From the NCBI RefSeq assembly GCF_015354615.1, contig NZ_JACAVQ010000006.1:1-64000 (forward strand): a DNA stretch of 64,000 nucleotides, read 5' to 3'. Position numbers and translations under genes: made by a program. A model generated the notes under the pieces. That model was not told the DNA's origin. It was given only the letters and a program-made list of their open reading frames with translations, and did not search any database. Below are positions 8,470-18,173 of the stretch, in pieces; position 1 is the stretch's first letter; each line of letters begins with the position of its first letter. The DNA is from Aliidiomarina indica. GTDB lineage: Bacteria; Pseudomonadota; Gammaproteobacteria; Enterobacterales; Alteromonadaceae.

Positions 8470-8571
8470 CGTCGTTTTCCTTTCACAAGTTCGTTAATTC
8501 TTTATTGCCAACTAGTATACCGAATCCTTTCAATTGAACTCAAAAGGTTCCGGTTGTATTTCAGCGATTAG

Positions 8572-9570
8572 CTATTCAGGTGCATCGGGCCGATTACAAG
8601 GATACTTCTTAAAGTAACCAAGACAGGCATCGACTTCCAACCGAGAACCCATAATCACCGATACGCGCTGGTGAATATGTTCGGGTTGAATCGACATAAT
8701 ACGTTCGTAACCCGTCGTCGCTCGCCCGCCTGCTTGCTCCACGATAAAGCTCATTGGGTTTGCTTCATACATTAAGCGCAGTTTACATGGTTTTTTCAGG
8801 TTTCGAAGATCAGCCGGGTACGTGAAAATACCGCTGCGAGTTAAAATACGATGTACGTCGCTCACCATGGCCGCATTCCAACGCATATTGAAGTTTTTCT
8901 CGCGCGGCCCTTCGGCCCCAAGGAGTAAATCTTCGATATATTTTTGCATGGGTGTCGTCCAGAAACGTTGGTTTGACATGTTGATGGCAAACTCTTGTGT
9001 TTCTTGAGGAATTTTAATGCTATCGACCGTAAGTAGGAATTCACCGACGGTGTGGTCGAGGGTAAACACACGGACACCATTTCCTGTGGTCATGACCAAT
9101 AACGTGCTCGGCCCATATAGGATATAGCCGGCAGCAATTTGTTCATCACCGGTCTGCAAAAACAGTTCGGTGCCCTCGGCCGGATGGTCAGGCTTCTCCA
9201 AAATAGAAAAAATGGTTCCCACGGAACCATTAATATCAATATTTGAACTGCCATCAAGCGGATCGTATGCAACCAGATACTTGGCATCTGGGTTACCCAT
9301 CACCACTTCATCTTCTTCTTCAGAGGCAACCGCGTGTACAAGTTGGGTTTCCAACAGCATATTTTTGATTAACTGGTTGGAAACAACATCAAGCTTCTTT
9401 TGGACTTCGCCTTGAATATTGGCATCGAGTGTAGAGCCGAGCGTACCGGCCAGACTACCTTGGTGCAGGCGATGAGAAATTTCTTTTGCAGCGGTAAGCA
9501 GGGTATTAATCACGGAAATTAAGTGTAATGGTACGTGATCGTTGTTCAAAACGGGAATCAGGCGTTGCAT
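8572..9570 (-). CDS. fbp: Class 1 fructose-1,6-bisphosphatase
   Basis: A 332-residue enzyme of gluconeogenesis that converts fructose 1,6-bisphosphate to fructose 6-phosphate. The metal and substrate site [10 protein letters not shown] lies near residue 107, with ASEEEDE upstream. The sugar-binding [16 protein letters not shown] and the C-terminal [10 protein letters not shown] are present. The length matches E. coli Fbp (332). A 102-bp gap without a clear terminator separates it from ppa. It is transcribed divergently from mpl. Together with fba, pgk and tkt at 55-61 kb it completes part of the gluconeogenic route. Confidence 0.97.
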   Translation of the reverse strand: MQRLIPVLNNDHVPLHLISVINTLLTAAKEISHRLHQGSLAGTLGSTLDANIQGEVQKKLDVVSNQLIKNMLLETQLVHAVASEEEDEVVMGNPDAKYLVAYDPLDGSSNIDINGSVGTIFSILEKPDHPAEGTELFLQTGDEQIAAGYILYGPSTLLVMTTGNGVRVFTLDHTVGEFLLTVDSIKIPQETQEFAINMSNQRFWTTPMQKYIEDLLLGAEGPREKNFNMRWNAAMVSDVHRILTRSGIFTYPADLRNLKKPCKLRLMYEANPMSFIVEQAGGRATTGYERIMSIQPEHIHQRVSVIMGSRLEVDACLGYFKKYPCNRPDAPE

Positions 9571-9691
9571 GATCAGCCTCTGTTTTTATACGTTTAGGTC
9601 GTTGCCGGAAACGCTCGCTAGTGTACCTGAAAACAAGCTTGGATGCTTCCTTTTTGCGCATTTTCAAGTGGATGATTCAGTTTCGGTGTAG

Positions 9692-9700
9692 TGCTACAAT
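9692..9700 (+). promoter_or_regulatory. Extended -10 promoter for mpl
   Basis: TGCTACAAT matches the extended -10 form (TGnTATAAT) with one mismatch. No good -35 is seen, as is usual for this promoter type. The expected transcript would have a leader of about 25 bases before the ATG at 9733. Confidence 0.5.
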
Positions 9701-9732
9701 GGGCGGTTATTGCTTGGAGGTGGGGCGCAACT

Positions 9733-11121
9733 ATGGCGCATATACATATTCTTGGTATCTGTGGGACATTTATGGGGGGCATTGCCGCCCTTGCGAAGGC
9801 TATGGGACATCAAGTCACCGGCTCTGATCGCAATGTCTACCCGCCGATGAGTACGCAGCTTGAAAAGCTCGGCATCAGCTTGAGTCAGGACGACGACTTA
9901 AGTCAGCTCGAGCCAGCGCCAGACTTGGTGATTATCGGAAATGCATTAAGTCGCGGCCATCCGTTAGTAGAAGCTGTTTTGCGCAAACGAATTCCCTATA
10001 CGTCTGGCCCGCAATGGCTGGGCGAAGAACTATTGCGGCATAAGCATGTGCTGGCAGTGGCGGGAACCCACGGAAAAACAACCACGGCATCGATGCTAAC
10101 CTGGATTTTGGAGTATGCCGGGAAGGCCCCAGGATTCTTAGTGGGAGGTGTCGTTCAGCCCTTTGCACAAACAGCACGACTCAGTGATAGTGAACTGTTT
10201 GTGATTGAGGCCGATGAATACGACACTGCGTTTTTCGATAAGCGGTCAAAGTTCGTGCATTACTTTGCAGACACATTAGTGTTGAACAACTTGGAATTTG
10301 ACCATGCGGATATCTTTCCCGATTTAGCCGCTATTCAGCGTCAATTTGAGCATGTATTACGCACGGTTCCAGGGGATGGGCAGGTGTTCTATGCTAGCGA
10401 TGAACCTGCACTAACGCCCGTGATGGCAACGGCGCCATGGGTGCAACACAGTGCCGTGGGTCCGCAAGGTGAGTGGGACGCCAATTTGCTTCACGCGGAT
10501 GCATCGGCCTTTCAAGTTTTGCGAGCAGGCCATTCTATTGGAGAAGTCCATTGGGGCCTGATTGGCGTACATAATGTTCGCAACGGCCTGATGGCGATTG
10601 CGGCGGCAGTAAATGTGGGCGTAGCCCCTGAACTTGCATTAAAAGCCCTGAGTGAATTTGAAGCTCCTGCGCGGCGTTTGCAGTTACGCGCAAACACGAA
10701 TGGCATTCGTATTTATGATGACTTTGCTCATCATCCAACCGCCATTCAAACGACGGTGCAAGCGTTAAGGGCGCGTGTCGGCAAGGATCGATTGGTGGCG
10801 ATTTTTGAGCCCCGTTCGAACACCATGAAGGCGGGTGTCCACAAAGATACGCTGGCGGCGGCATTCGAAGGCGTAGATGCCGTTTATGCGCTGCAGCCAG
10901 AGGGGGTGTCTTGGCAACTTGAAGCGCTGTTTGCGAAAATGCCGATCACAGTGGTAGTGCGCGATAGCGTGGCGGGTTTAGTCGCAGCGATCGCCACGCA
11001 AGAAAAGGAACCCGGGCACTGGCTTATTATGAGCAACGGTGGCTTCGGCGGTATCCACCAGCAATTAATTGATTTAGCGCAGGAAGCCTATAAGGGCGAG
11101 GTAAACGCTCCCCAGGCTTAA
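9733..11121 (+). CDS. mpl: UDP-MurNAc:L-Ala-gamma-D-Glu-mDAP ligase
   Basis: A 462-residue Mur-ligase-family enzyme that reattaches recycled murein tripeptide to UDP-MurNAc. The N-terminus HIHILGICGTFMGG is the Mpl signature. The ATP site is GTHGKTTTASM (about residue 110), followed by EADEYDTAF and the C-terminal domain with YDDFAHHP and EPRSNTMK. I start at ATG 9733, where homology begins; an in-frame ATG at 9691 lies before the -10 element and would add 14 unlikely residues. It is followed by ubiX after 39 bp. It links with anmK, amgK and murU elsewhere in the window. Confidence 0.96.
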   Translation: MAHIHILGICGTFMGGIAALAKAMGHQVTGSDRNVYPPMSTQLEKLGISLSQDDDLSQLEPAPDLVIIGNALSRGHPLVEAVLRKRIPYTSGPQWLGEELLRHKHVLAVAGTHGKTTTASMLTWILEYAGKAPGFLVGGVVQPFAQTARLSDSELFVIEADEYDTAFFDKRSKFVHYFADTLVLNNLEFDHADIFPDLAAIQRQFEHVLRTVPGDGQVFYASDEPALTPVMATAPWVQHSAVGPQGEWDANLLHADASAFQVLRAGHSIGEVHWGLIGVHNVRNGLMAIAAAVNVGVAPELALKALSEFEAPARRLQLRANTNGIRIYDDFAHHPTAIQTTVQALRARVGKDRLVAIFEPRSNTMKAGVHKDTLAAAFEGVDAVYALQPEGVSWQLEALFAKMPITVVVRDSVAGLVAAIATQEKEPGHWLIMSNGGFGGIHQQLIDLAQEAYKGEVNAPQA

Positions 11122-11160
11122 TCATTCGCGTGTAACTTTTAACGAAGGCGAGAAAACACA

Positions 11161-11778
11161 ATGGCAACGGATCAACGGATTACACTGGCAATTACAGGCG
11201 CTTCGGGCGCACCGTACGCGTTGCGTTTGCTCGAGTGCTTGCTGGCGCAAAAACAACAGGTATCGTTGCTCATTTCAAGTGCGGCACGTGTTGTGTTCGC
11301 AACGGAAGAAAACTTGAAACTGCCGGGTTCTCCTGAAGCAATTCAGGCCCTATTTTGTGAGCGGTTCCAAGTATCGTCGGAGCAACTGCGCGTATATGGA
11401 AAAGAAGAATGGTTTTCGCCAGTCGCATCGGGGTCGGCAGCCCCCAAACGCATGGTGGTCTGCCCTTGCTCTACCGGCACTTTGTCAGCCATTGCCACTG
11501 GCGCGAGCGATAACTTAATTGAACGCGCTGCAGACGTGGTACTGAAAGAACGCGGGCAGTTAATTTTAGTGCCGCGGGAAATGCCACTGCATGCGATTCA
11601 TTTGGAACATATGCTGACGTTATCGCGACTAGGCGCCACTATTATGCCAGCGGCTCCCGGCTTTTATCACGAGCCGAAACAAATTTCGGACTTGGTTGAT
11701 TTTGTGGTCGCTCGCATCCTCGATCACTTGGGATTAGATCAAACTATTATGCAGCGCTGGGGCTATGAGCCTAAGTGA
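11161..11778 (+). CDS. ubiX: Flavin prenyltransferase UbiX
   Basis: A 205-residue enzyme that makes prenylated FMN, the cofactor of the UbiD decarboxylase in ubiquinone synthesis. It shows the [15 protein letters not shown] start, the [26 protein letters not shown] core and the [13 protein letters not shown] helix. It lies 39 bp after mpl and 39 bp before an ABC gene on the same strand. No ubiD lies in the window. Confidence 0.95.
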   Translation: MATDQRITLAITGASGAPYALRLLECLLAQKQQVSLLISSAARVVFATEENLKLPGSPEAIQALFCERFQVSSEQLRVYGKEEWFSPVASGSAAPKRMVVCPCSTGTLSAIATGASDNLIERAADVVLKERGQLILVPREMPLHAIHLEHMLTLSRLGATIMPAAPGFYHEPKQISDLVDFVVARILDHLGLDQTIMQRWGYEPK

Positions 11779-11817
11779 GTCGTGCATCATCGGTCATTAA
11801 TTGGAGTTGTGTAGTTC

Positions 11818-12756
11818 ATGACAAACGCAATTGAAATAAAAGGATTGAGAAAGACCTACCGAGGCGGTTTTGAAGCTTTAAAAGGGGTTGATCTCGCAGT
11901 TCGAGAAGGTGATTTCTATGCATTGCTTGGGCCTAATGGGGCCGGGAAATCCACCACCATCGGGATTATTTCATCATTGGTGAATAAGACAGCAGGTGAG
12001 GTTAAAGTATTTGGTTTTGATTTAGATACTCAAATCAATGAAGTAAAACAACACATTGGATTGGTACCGCAAGAGTTTAACTTTAACCAATTTGAAACGG
12101 TTCTGCAGATCGTCGTGAACCAAGCGGGTTACTACGGCGTTCCTCGCGATCTCGCGAAGCAGCGTGCGGAAAAATACCTAACCCAACTGGGTTTGTGGGA
12201 TAAGCGCAATGATCGCGCCCGAACCCTCTCTGGTGGTATGAAGCGCCGGCTAATGATTGCACGTGCTTTGCTTCACGAACCCAAATTACTCATTCTCGAT
12301 GAACCCACTGCCGGCGTTGATATCGAGCTACGCCGTTCCATGTGGGATTTCTTAACGCGCATTAACAAGCAGGGCGTGACTATTATTCTTACGACCCACT
12401 ATTTAGAAGAAGCGGAAGTGTTGTGCCGCCATATTGGCATCATCGATAAAGGTTTAATTATCGAAAACACAACCATGAAAAGTTTGTTAAGCCAGCTCAA
12501 TATCGAAACCTTTGTGCTCGATATCGCGCCAAGTGACAATGCACCACAGGTGACCAGTGCAGCAACCCGCGTGATTGACGACCATACCTTGGAGGTCGAT
12601 GTGGTGAAATCGGCAGGGTTAAACTCGGTATTTAGCGAGCTTTCCGAGCAAGGTATTAAAGTATTGTCGATGCGCAACAAAGCGAATCGACTGGAAGAGC
12701 TATTTGTCACCCTTGTAGATCAAGGCCGTACTGACAAGGAGACGGTGAAAGCATGA
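11818..12756 (+). CDS. ABC-2 transporter ATP-binding protein (YadG-like)
   Basis: A 312-residue ATPase. Walker A is GPNGAGKST (about residue 40), the signature is LSGGMKRRLMIARAL, Walker B is LLILDEPTAGVD and the switch His is in TTHYLEEAE. Length and partner match E. coli YadG/YadH, which also sit near the pan genes there. The C-terminal 80 residues form the extra domain seen in this group. It overlaps the permease gene by 4 bp (ATGA). The substrate is unknown; ABC-2 exporters move polysaccharides, drugs or lipids. Confidence 0.93.
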   Translation: MTNAIEIKGLRKTYRGGFEALKGVDLAVREGDFYALLGPNGAGKSTTIGIISSLVNKTAGEVKVFGFDLDTQINEVKQHIGLVPQEFNFNQFETVLQIVVNQAGYYGVPRDLAKQRAEKYLTQLGLWDKRNDRARTLSGGMKRRLMIARALLHEPKLLILDEPTAGVDIELRRSMWDFLTRINKQGVTIILTTHYLEEAEVLCRHIGIIDKGLIIENTTMKSLLSQLNIETFVLDIAPSDNAPQVTSAATRVIDDHTLEVDVVKSAGLNSVFSELSEQGIKVLSMRNKANRLEELFVTLVDQGRTDKETVKA

Positions 12757-13526
12757 AGAACCCAATTCACTTTACAGCGTTAAAGACTATTTGGATAAAG
12801 GAATGCACCCGGTTTTTACGAATATGGGTACAAACCTTGGTCCCGCCGGCAATTACCATGACCCTTTACTTTATTATTTTCGGGAGCCTCATCGGTAGTC
12901 GCATCGGTGAGATGGGTGGGGTCAGTTACATGGAGTTTATTGTTCCTGGCTTGATCATGATGTCGGTGATTACAAACGCATATTCCAACGTGGCATCGAG
13001 CTTTTTTAGTGCCAAGTTTCAACGAAACCTGGAAGAAATGTTAGTTGCACCTGTGTCTAACATCACCATTATTCTGGGGTACGTCGGCGGCGGTGTCGCC
13101 CGTGCTCTATTGGTCGCTATTATTGTTACCTTGGTATCCGGGTTCTTTGTTGATTTAGCGATTCAAAGTTTCGCCATGATTATCCTCACGGTTTTACTGA
13201 CCGCCACCTTGTTTGCGCTAGGTGGGCTGCTCAATGCAATGTTCGCAAAAACCTTCGATGATATTTCGATTATCCCAACTTTTGTGTTGACGCCTCTGAC
13301 CTACCTTGGTGGGGTATTTTATTCGATCACATTGCTTCCCGATTTCTGGCAAGCGGTATCGCAATTTAATCCAATTATCTACATGGTGAACGGTTTCCGT
13401 TATGGCTTTATCGGTGTGTCCGATATTGCGCCAGCCACTGCACTTGGCGTGTTATTGATTTTTAATATTGGTTTCTTTGTCTTAGCTTGGTGGTTGCTCA
13501 AACGCGGTACGGGAACCCGAACCTAA
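12753..13526 (+). CDS. ABC-2 transporter permease (YadH-like)
   Basis: A 257-residue inner membrane protein with six predicted helices (about residues 28-48, 62-85, 108-135, 142-165, 173-192 and 228-250). The ABC-2 family motif region is visible as TPLTYLGGVFYSI followed by LPDFWQAVSQFNPIIYMVNGFRYG. It is translationally coupled to the ATPase, and its stop codon overlaps the start of the next gene by one base (TAATG). It is orthologous in length and order to E. coli yadH. Confidence 0.93.
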   Translation: MKNPIHFTALKTIWIKECTRFLRIWVQTLVPPAITMTLYFIIFGSLIGSRIGEMGGVSYMEFIVPGLIMMSVITNAYSNVASSFFSAKFQRNLEEMLVAPVSNITIILGYVGGGVARALLVAIIVTLVSGFFVDLAIQSFAMIILTVLLTATLFALGGLLNAMFAKTFDDISIIPTFVLTPLTYLGGVFYSITLLPDFWQAVSQFNPIIYMVNGFRYGFIGVSDIAPATALGVLLIFNIGFFVLAWWLLKRGTGTRT

Positions 13527-14302
13527 TGAGCGAACAGTTATCGCGCGCGATTAGCTCCAATCAAGAAGGGCCACATTCAGATGTGCCTGGGTTGGTGGCG
13601 CGCTATTGGCAAAATCCATTTAGAAAACCTATTGCGGAACATAGTGCTGCGGCTTTTGCTGAGGCGGCGTCTATCGTTGATACCTTTCATGGTCCAATTA
13701 TTTTGGACGCATGCTGTGGCGTGGGAGAGAGCACGGCAACCTTGGCTCGGCGCTATCCGGAAGCCTTAGTGATAGGTGTGGATAAATCAGCGCATCGATT
13801 AGGTAAGCATACGGCCCACAGCTCGTCAGCTGACGTTGGTCGGTATGTGTTGGTACGGGCGGATTTAAATGATTTCTGGCGGCTAGCTGCGGATGCACAG
13901 TGGCAGCCCACCCATCAGTTCTTGATGTATCCGAACCCTTGGCCAAAAAAGAAGCATCTCGGACGGCGTTGGCACGGTTCACCGGTGTTTCCAAGTATGG
14001 TAAAGCTCGGCGGTAACTTCGAGCTTCGCAGCAATTGGTCGGTGTATTTGCAGGAAATGAGTTTGGCGCTGGCGGCACTTTCTGTCGATAGCGCTATGGA
14101 GCAACTTCCGGATGACCTTGCACCGATAACGCCGTTTGAACGTAAATACCAAGCCAGCGGGCAAGCCCTCTGGCGTTTACAGGCTCATTTAGAGCACCCA
14201 CAGCTGGTGGAGCCATCACAGCTTGATGAGTTGAGAAAGCTAGCGGAAGCAACAGCGGATATGCTAAAGTCCTCGGCTCGCAAAAATGAGGCCAGGAGAT
14301 GA
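13526..14302 (+). CDS. TrmB-like SAM-dependent methyltransferase (paralogue with altered active-site residues)
   Basis: A 258-residue protein of the tRNA (guanine-N7) methyltransferase superfamily. The SAM-binding motif I is ILDACCGVGESTATLARRYP (about 60-80), with VIGVDKSAHRL as motif II. The TrmB hallmark PDPWPKKRH reads YPNPWPKKKH here, and the later ATDW segment reads RSNW, so both conserved Asp positions are Asn. The closing TKFE motif is TPFE. I start at ATG 13526, which shares a base with the stop of the permease gene. It is coupled to panP (ATGA overlap). It may be an inactive or re-targeted paralogue; the true trmB should lie elsewhere. Confidence 0.82.
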   Translation: MSEQLSRAISSNQEGPHSDVPGLVARYWQNPFRKPIAEHSAAAFAEAASIVDTFHGPIILDACCGVGESTATLARRYPEALVIGVDKSAHRLGKHTAHSSSADVGRYVLVRADLNDFWRLAADAQWQPTHQFLMYPNPWPKKKHLGRRWHGSPVFPSMVKLGGNFELRSNWSVYLQEMSLALAALSVDSAMEQLPDDLAPITPFERKYQASGQALWRLQAHLEHPQLVEPSQLDELRKLAEATADMLKSSARKNEARR

Positions 14303-15945
14303 GCGTGGGGCCCAAAGTTTCAGCACAAGTCAGCATGGAATCGTTGTTTCGGATCTTCACTGTACCCGAGGCACCGGATTCGACGTTGGGGCGCATTGAA
14401 AAACACCTGTCAGAGAATCTTGAAGATTTTCTGTCGTCTCATATTGTTGCGCAAGAACGCCCTCTTTACGAAATTGAGCAGGACTTCGCCCTCAGCGAAA
14501 TCCCTGAGCAACCTGAATTTGTATCGGATCATACCGAGAAACTACTGCACACGCTGGTTGCGCAGTCGGTACATACCGCATCGCCCCGATTTATTGGTCA
14601 CATGACCTCAGCACTCCCTTATTTCTTGTTGCCCCTCGCCAAATTGATGGTTGGTTTAAACCAGAACTTGGTGAAAATTGAGACTTCCAAGGCGTTTACA
14701 CCCCTCGAGCGACAAGTACTGGGGATGATGCATCATCTTGTGTATGGCGAGAATGACGCCTTCTATCAGCGCTGGATGCATAACGCAGACCATTCTCTTG
14801 GTGCATTTTGCTCTGGCGGAACCGTTGCCAACATCAGTGCGCTTTGGGTTGCACGAAATAATTTGCTGGCGCCCTCAGATACGTTTGCTGGCGTGGCCGC
14901 AGAAGGGCTACCAGCAGGATTGAGCTACTACGGCTATAGCCGATTGGTGGTGTTAGTATCAGAGCGCGGTCATTACTCATTGAGCAAAGCCGCTGATGTA
15001 TTAGGAATTGGGCGTAAGAATATAGTCGCAGTTCCCACCGACGAGAATAACCGCATTCAGATTGAGGCATTGCGAACCATAGCTGAGGATGTCACACAAT
15101 CCGGTGGTCGCGTAATGGCGATTGTGGGGATTGCTGGCACCACGGAAACCGGTCATATCGACCCCCTCGATGAAATGGCAAGCATTGCTGAAGCCTATGA
15201 AGCCCACTTTCACGTTGATGCCGCTTGGGGCGGCGCGACGCTTATGTCTGACGCGCATCGCGCACTACTCAGAGGCATTGAACGCGCCGACAGTGTCACT
15301 ATTGATGCGCACAAGCAGATGTATGTGCCAATGGGCGCGGGAATGGTGCTTTTTAAAGATCCGGCGTTAGTGAATGCCATTGAACATCACGCAGAGTACG
15401 TGATTCGTCGTGGCTCAAAGGATTTAGGTAGCCATACCATGGAAGGCTCACGACCGGGGATGGCGATGTTAGTTTACTCAGCACTGCATGTGATGGGGCG
15501 TCGAGGCTATGCGCTTCTCATCGACACCAGCATTGAGAAAGCTAAATTCTTTGCGGACTTAATTGATCAGCAAGCGGATTTTGAAGTCGTTACCCAGCCA
15601 GAGTTGTGCTTGCTGACCTATCGTTACATTCCTGCATCGTTGAAACGGCGGTTACAGGTAGCGACGCCGGAGCAAATTGCTCAGATTACGCCAAGCTTAA
15701 ATGTGCTGACGAAATACATCCAGAAGGTCCAGCGCGAGAATGGCCGCTCATTCGTGTCTCGAACAAAATTGACGCCGTCTCAGTATCACCGGGAACCTAC
15801 GCTAGTGTTTCGCAGTGTGCTCGCTAACCCGCTCACCACAGAAGCTATGCTAAAAGATATTATCGAAGAGCAACGAGAAATTGCTGAGAGTGCCCCAGGA
15901 TTACTGCAACGGGTGATGGATGCAGCAACGGAAGCGGGTTTATAG
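14299..15945 (+). CDS. panP: PLP-dependent aspartate 1-decarboxylase PanP
   Basis: A 548-residue group II PLP decarboxylase that makes beta-alanine from aspartate for pantothenate synthesis, in place of the pyruvoyl enzyme PanD. The PLP-binding Lys is in SVTIDAHKQMYVPMGAG (about residue 345). The AFCSGGTVANISALW and HVDAAWGGATL motifs are typical of the glutamate decarboxylase-like fold. The N-terminal region (MESLFRIFTVPE) is characteristic of the PanP subgroup. ATG overlaps the previous stop, with GAGG 7 bases upstream. It faces the convergent panB-panC genes, which supports the pathway assignment. Confidence 0.9.
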   Translation: MSVGPKVSAQVSMESLFRIFTVPEAPDSTLGRIEKHLSENLEDFLSSHIVAQERPLYEIEQDFALSEIPEQPEFVSDHTEKLLHTLVAQSVHTASPRFIGHMTSALPYFLLPLAKLMVGLNQNLVKIETSKAFTPLERQVLGMMHHLVYGENDAFYQRWMHNADHSLGAFCSGGTVANISALWVARNNLLAPSDTFAGVAAEGLPAGLSYYGYSRLVVLVSERGHYSLSKAADVLGIGRKNIVAVPTDENNRIQIEALRTIAEDVTQSGGRVMAIVGIAGTTETGHIDPLDEMASIAEAYEAHFHVDAAWGGATLMSDAHRALLRGIERADSVTIDAHKQMYVPMGAGMVLFKDPALVNAIEHHAEYVIRRGSKDLGSHTMEGSRPGMAMLVYSALHVMGRRGYALLIDTSIEKAKFFADLIDQQADFEVVTQPELCLLTYRYIPASLKRRLQVATPEQIAQITPSLNVLTKYIQKVQRENGRSFVSRTKLTPSQYHREPTLVFRSVLANPLTTEAMLKDIIEEQREIAESAPGLLQRVMDAATEAGL

Positions 15946-15985
15946 AGCCTGAAAATCCCTATCAGCTTTGTCGGCACGCCTGCTC

Positions 15986-16843
15986 CTAACCTGTAGGCGT
16001 GCGATTCACTTCCCAGTTATCAATCAAACGCGTTGTCCCCAGGTATGCGGCAACAAGAATCACCAGCTGGTGATCGTCTGCGGTTGGCAATTGCAGGTCA
16101 GAGCGTCGACGAATACTTAGATAATCTGGCTTAAATCCGGCTTCGGTAAGCGATGCTTGACCACGATGTTCTAGCTCAATGGGATCCTCGCCTGCTTGCA
16201 ACTGCTGCTCCATCCACCGCAACAATTGGTAAATCTGAGCCGCTTGTGTTCGTTCTTCGGCATTTAAATAGCCGTTGCGAGAACTCAGGGCAAGGCCGTC
16301 ACTGGCCCGTTCCGTTTCGACACCGTGAATCATCACAGGAAGTGACAAATCTTGTGTCATTAAGCGTATCACCATCAGTTGTTGATAGTCTTTCTTGCCA
16401 AAAACCGCATGCTCAGGCTGTACCATATTGAACAGCTTGCACACGATAGTGGCGACCCCGCGAAAATGCCCTGGGCGTGAAGTACCACAGAGAATATCGC
16501 CGATACCGGGCACTTCCACATAAGTTTGCTGTGCTAATCCCTTGGGGTAAATGGTATCTGCCGTGGGGGTGAAAACTAAGTCAACGCCGCGAGCTTCAAG
16601 CGCTTTGCAGTCGGCGGCCATGGTGCGCGGGTACTTATCGAGATCTTCATTGGCGGAAAACTGCATGGGATTCACGAAGATACTCACCACAACCCGATCC
16701 GCCACAGAGCGGGCATGATCCACTAACCGGAGATGACCTTCGTGCAGGTTGCCCATGGTCGGTACAAAAGCGACGCTTTCGCCAGCGCGAGCCCATTGTG
16801 TTCTTACCTGCCGAAGTTCTGCTAACTGCTCAATTTTTTGCAT
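15986..16843 (-). CDS. panC: Pantothenate synthetase (pantoate-beta-alanine ligase)
   Basis: A 285-residue enzyme that joins pantoate and beta-alanine with ATP. It has the FVPTMGNLHEGH motif (HIGH-like, about residue 30), FVNPMQF, FGKKDYQQL and the KMSKS-like SSRNGYL. It lies 9 bp after panB in the same unit. The 3' end converges on panP, 40 bp away. A weak 8-bp hairpin (15974-15981 / 15995-16002) covers the stop codon but lacks a T tract. Confidence 0.97.
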   Translation of the reverse strand: MQKIEQLAELRQVRTQWARAGESVAFVPTMGNLHEGHLRLVDHARSVADRVVVSIFVNPMQFSANEDLDKYPRTMAADCKALEARGVDLVFTPTADTIYPKGLAQQTYVEVPGIGDILCGTSRPGHFRGVATIVCKLFNMVQPEHAVFGKKDYQQLMVIRLMTQDLSLPVMIHGVETERASDGLALSSRNGYLNAEERTQAAQIYQLLRWMEQQLQAGEDPIELEHRGQASLTEAGFKPDYLSIRRRSDLQLPTADDHQLVILVAAYLGTTRLIDNWEVNRTPTG

Positions 16844-16852
16844 CGTGTTTAT

Positions 16853-17647
16853 TTATTCAAAAGTATGTTCAGGCCCAGGGAAAGTGCCAGCTTTTACATC
16901 AGTCACATAGGCTTTGATGGCGGCTTCAAGACTATCCTGGCCGGCCAAAAAGTTTTTCGTAAACTTAGGTAGGTAATCCGCATTAAGCCCCAGCATATCG
17001 TGCATCACAAGAATCTGACCGTCGGTATCAGGACCTGCACCTATGCCGATAACAGGGATCGTTAGCGCCTCCGACACGCGTTTACCAAGTGCAGCTGGAA
17101 TGCACTCAACAACCAGTAGCAAGGCGCCTGCCTGCTCTAACGCTTGCGCGCTGGCGATGAGTCGATCGGCAGCATCGGTTTCGCGCCCTTGAATCTTGTA
17201 GCCGCCCAGAACATTCACCGATTGTGGCAATAAGCCTAAATGGGCACACACCGGAATTCCCTGGCGTGTTAACGCTTCTACCGTGGGCGTTAACCATTCG
17301 TCGCCCTCGAGCTTCACCATATTGGCGCCAGCGCGCATCAGCTCTGCTGCATGCTCGCACGCACTATAGGGATCGGGGTAGGTCATAAACGGCATATCGG
17401 CGATAACAAAAGCGTTTGCCGCTCCGGCGCGTACACACCGGGTATGGTAAGCCACATCATCGGTGGTCACAGGAAGCGTAGAATCGTGTCCTTGTAAAAC
17501 CATGCCAAGGGAATCCCCCACTAGCATGATATCCACACCACAGGCAGCAATCAGCTTGGAAAAAGTCGCATCGTACGCGGTTAAGGCGGTAATCTTCTCA
17601 CCTTTTTGCTTCTTCTTAATGAGTCCGGCTGTTCGAATACGGCTCAT
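16853..17647 (-). CDS. panB: 3-methyl-2-oxobutanoate hydroxymethyltransferase
   Basis: A 264-residue enzyme that transfers a hydroxymethyl group from methylene-THF to ketoisovalerate, the first step to pantoate. It shows the metal and substrate residues in [15 protein letters not shown] and ADMPFMTY, and the VKLEGDEW and [12 protein letters not shown] motifs. The order folK-panB-panC matches E. coli. GGGAGCA precedes ATG. Confidence 0.97.
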   Translation of the reverse strand: MSRIRTAGLIKKKQKGEKITALTAYDATFSKLIAACGVDIMLVGDSLGMVLQGHDSTLPVTTDDVAYHTRCVRAGAANAFVIADMPFMTYPDPYSACEHAAELMRAGANMVKLEGDEWLTPTVEALTRQGIPVCAHLGLLPQSVNVLGGYKIQGRETDAADRLIASAQALEQAGALLLVVECIPAALGKRVSEALTIPVIGIGAGPDTDGQILVMHDMLGLNADYLPKFTKNFLAGQDSLEAAIKAYVTDVKAGTFPGPEHTFE

Positions 17648-17672
17648 GATGTGCTCCCGTTAGCTTGTATAC

Positions 17673-18173
17673 TTATGGATGGTCGCTTGGCGCCGGCGCT
17701 ATCCGGTGAAGTCCGTTGTGAGAAATAGACTGTGCCAGAGACTTTACTGAGTTTCCCGAAGGTAAATCAAGGTCTGGCGCTATTTCAGCAAGCGGCACGA
17801 GAACAAACTCCCGCTGCTCGATACCCATATGGGGAATTTGCAATCGCTCTGTATTAACAGTTTGGTCGCCATACAAGAGTATATCAATATCCAATGTCCG
17901 TGCACCCCAACGACGGCCCCGCACGCGACCGAAATCGGCCTCGATGCGTTGCAGTGTATCAAGCAATGGAATGGGAGCAAGCTCGGTAAAGAAACCAACG
18001 ACCGCATTGACGTAGTCGGGCTGATCTTGCGGCCCCATAGGCTTGCTTGCATATAGGGATGAACATGACAGCTGGCTGACAAAATCGGCTTGGCGTAACT
18101 CATCCATTACATCCAGCAGGGTCTGTTTTGGATTACCTAAGTTAGCGCCTAAACCCAGATAAACCCTAATCAT
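17673..18173 (-). CDS. folK: 6-hydroxymethyl-7,8-dihydropterin pyrophosphokinase
   Basis: A 166-residue folate biosynthesis enzyme that transfers diphosphate from ATP to hydroxymethyldihydropterin. The YLGLGANLGNP start, the YVNAVVGF strand and the signature GRRWGARTLDIDILLYGD are clear. Its start lies inside the 3' end of pcnB (8-bp overlap), so the two are translationally coupled, as in E. coli. Confidence 0.96.
   Translation of the reverse strand: MIRVYLGLGANLGNPKQTLLDVMDELRQADFVSQLSCSSLYASKPMGPQDQPDYVNAVVGFFTELAPIPLLDTLQRIEADFGRVRGRRWGARTLDIDILLYGDQTVNTERLQIPHMGIEQREFVLVPLAEIAPDLDLPSGNSVKSLAQSISHNGLHRIAPAPSDHP

Noticed and set aside
10535-10864. Minus-strand open frame of 109 codons inside mpl
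   Set aside because: Antisense shadow of a well-conserved coding region, with no ribosome binding site or family resemblance.
15974-16002. Terminator between panP and panC
   Set aside because: The 8-bp stem has a 13-base loop and no T tract on either strand.
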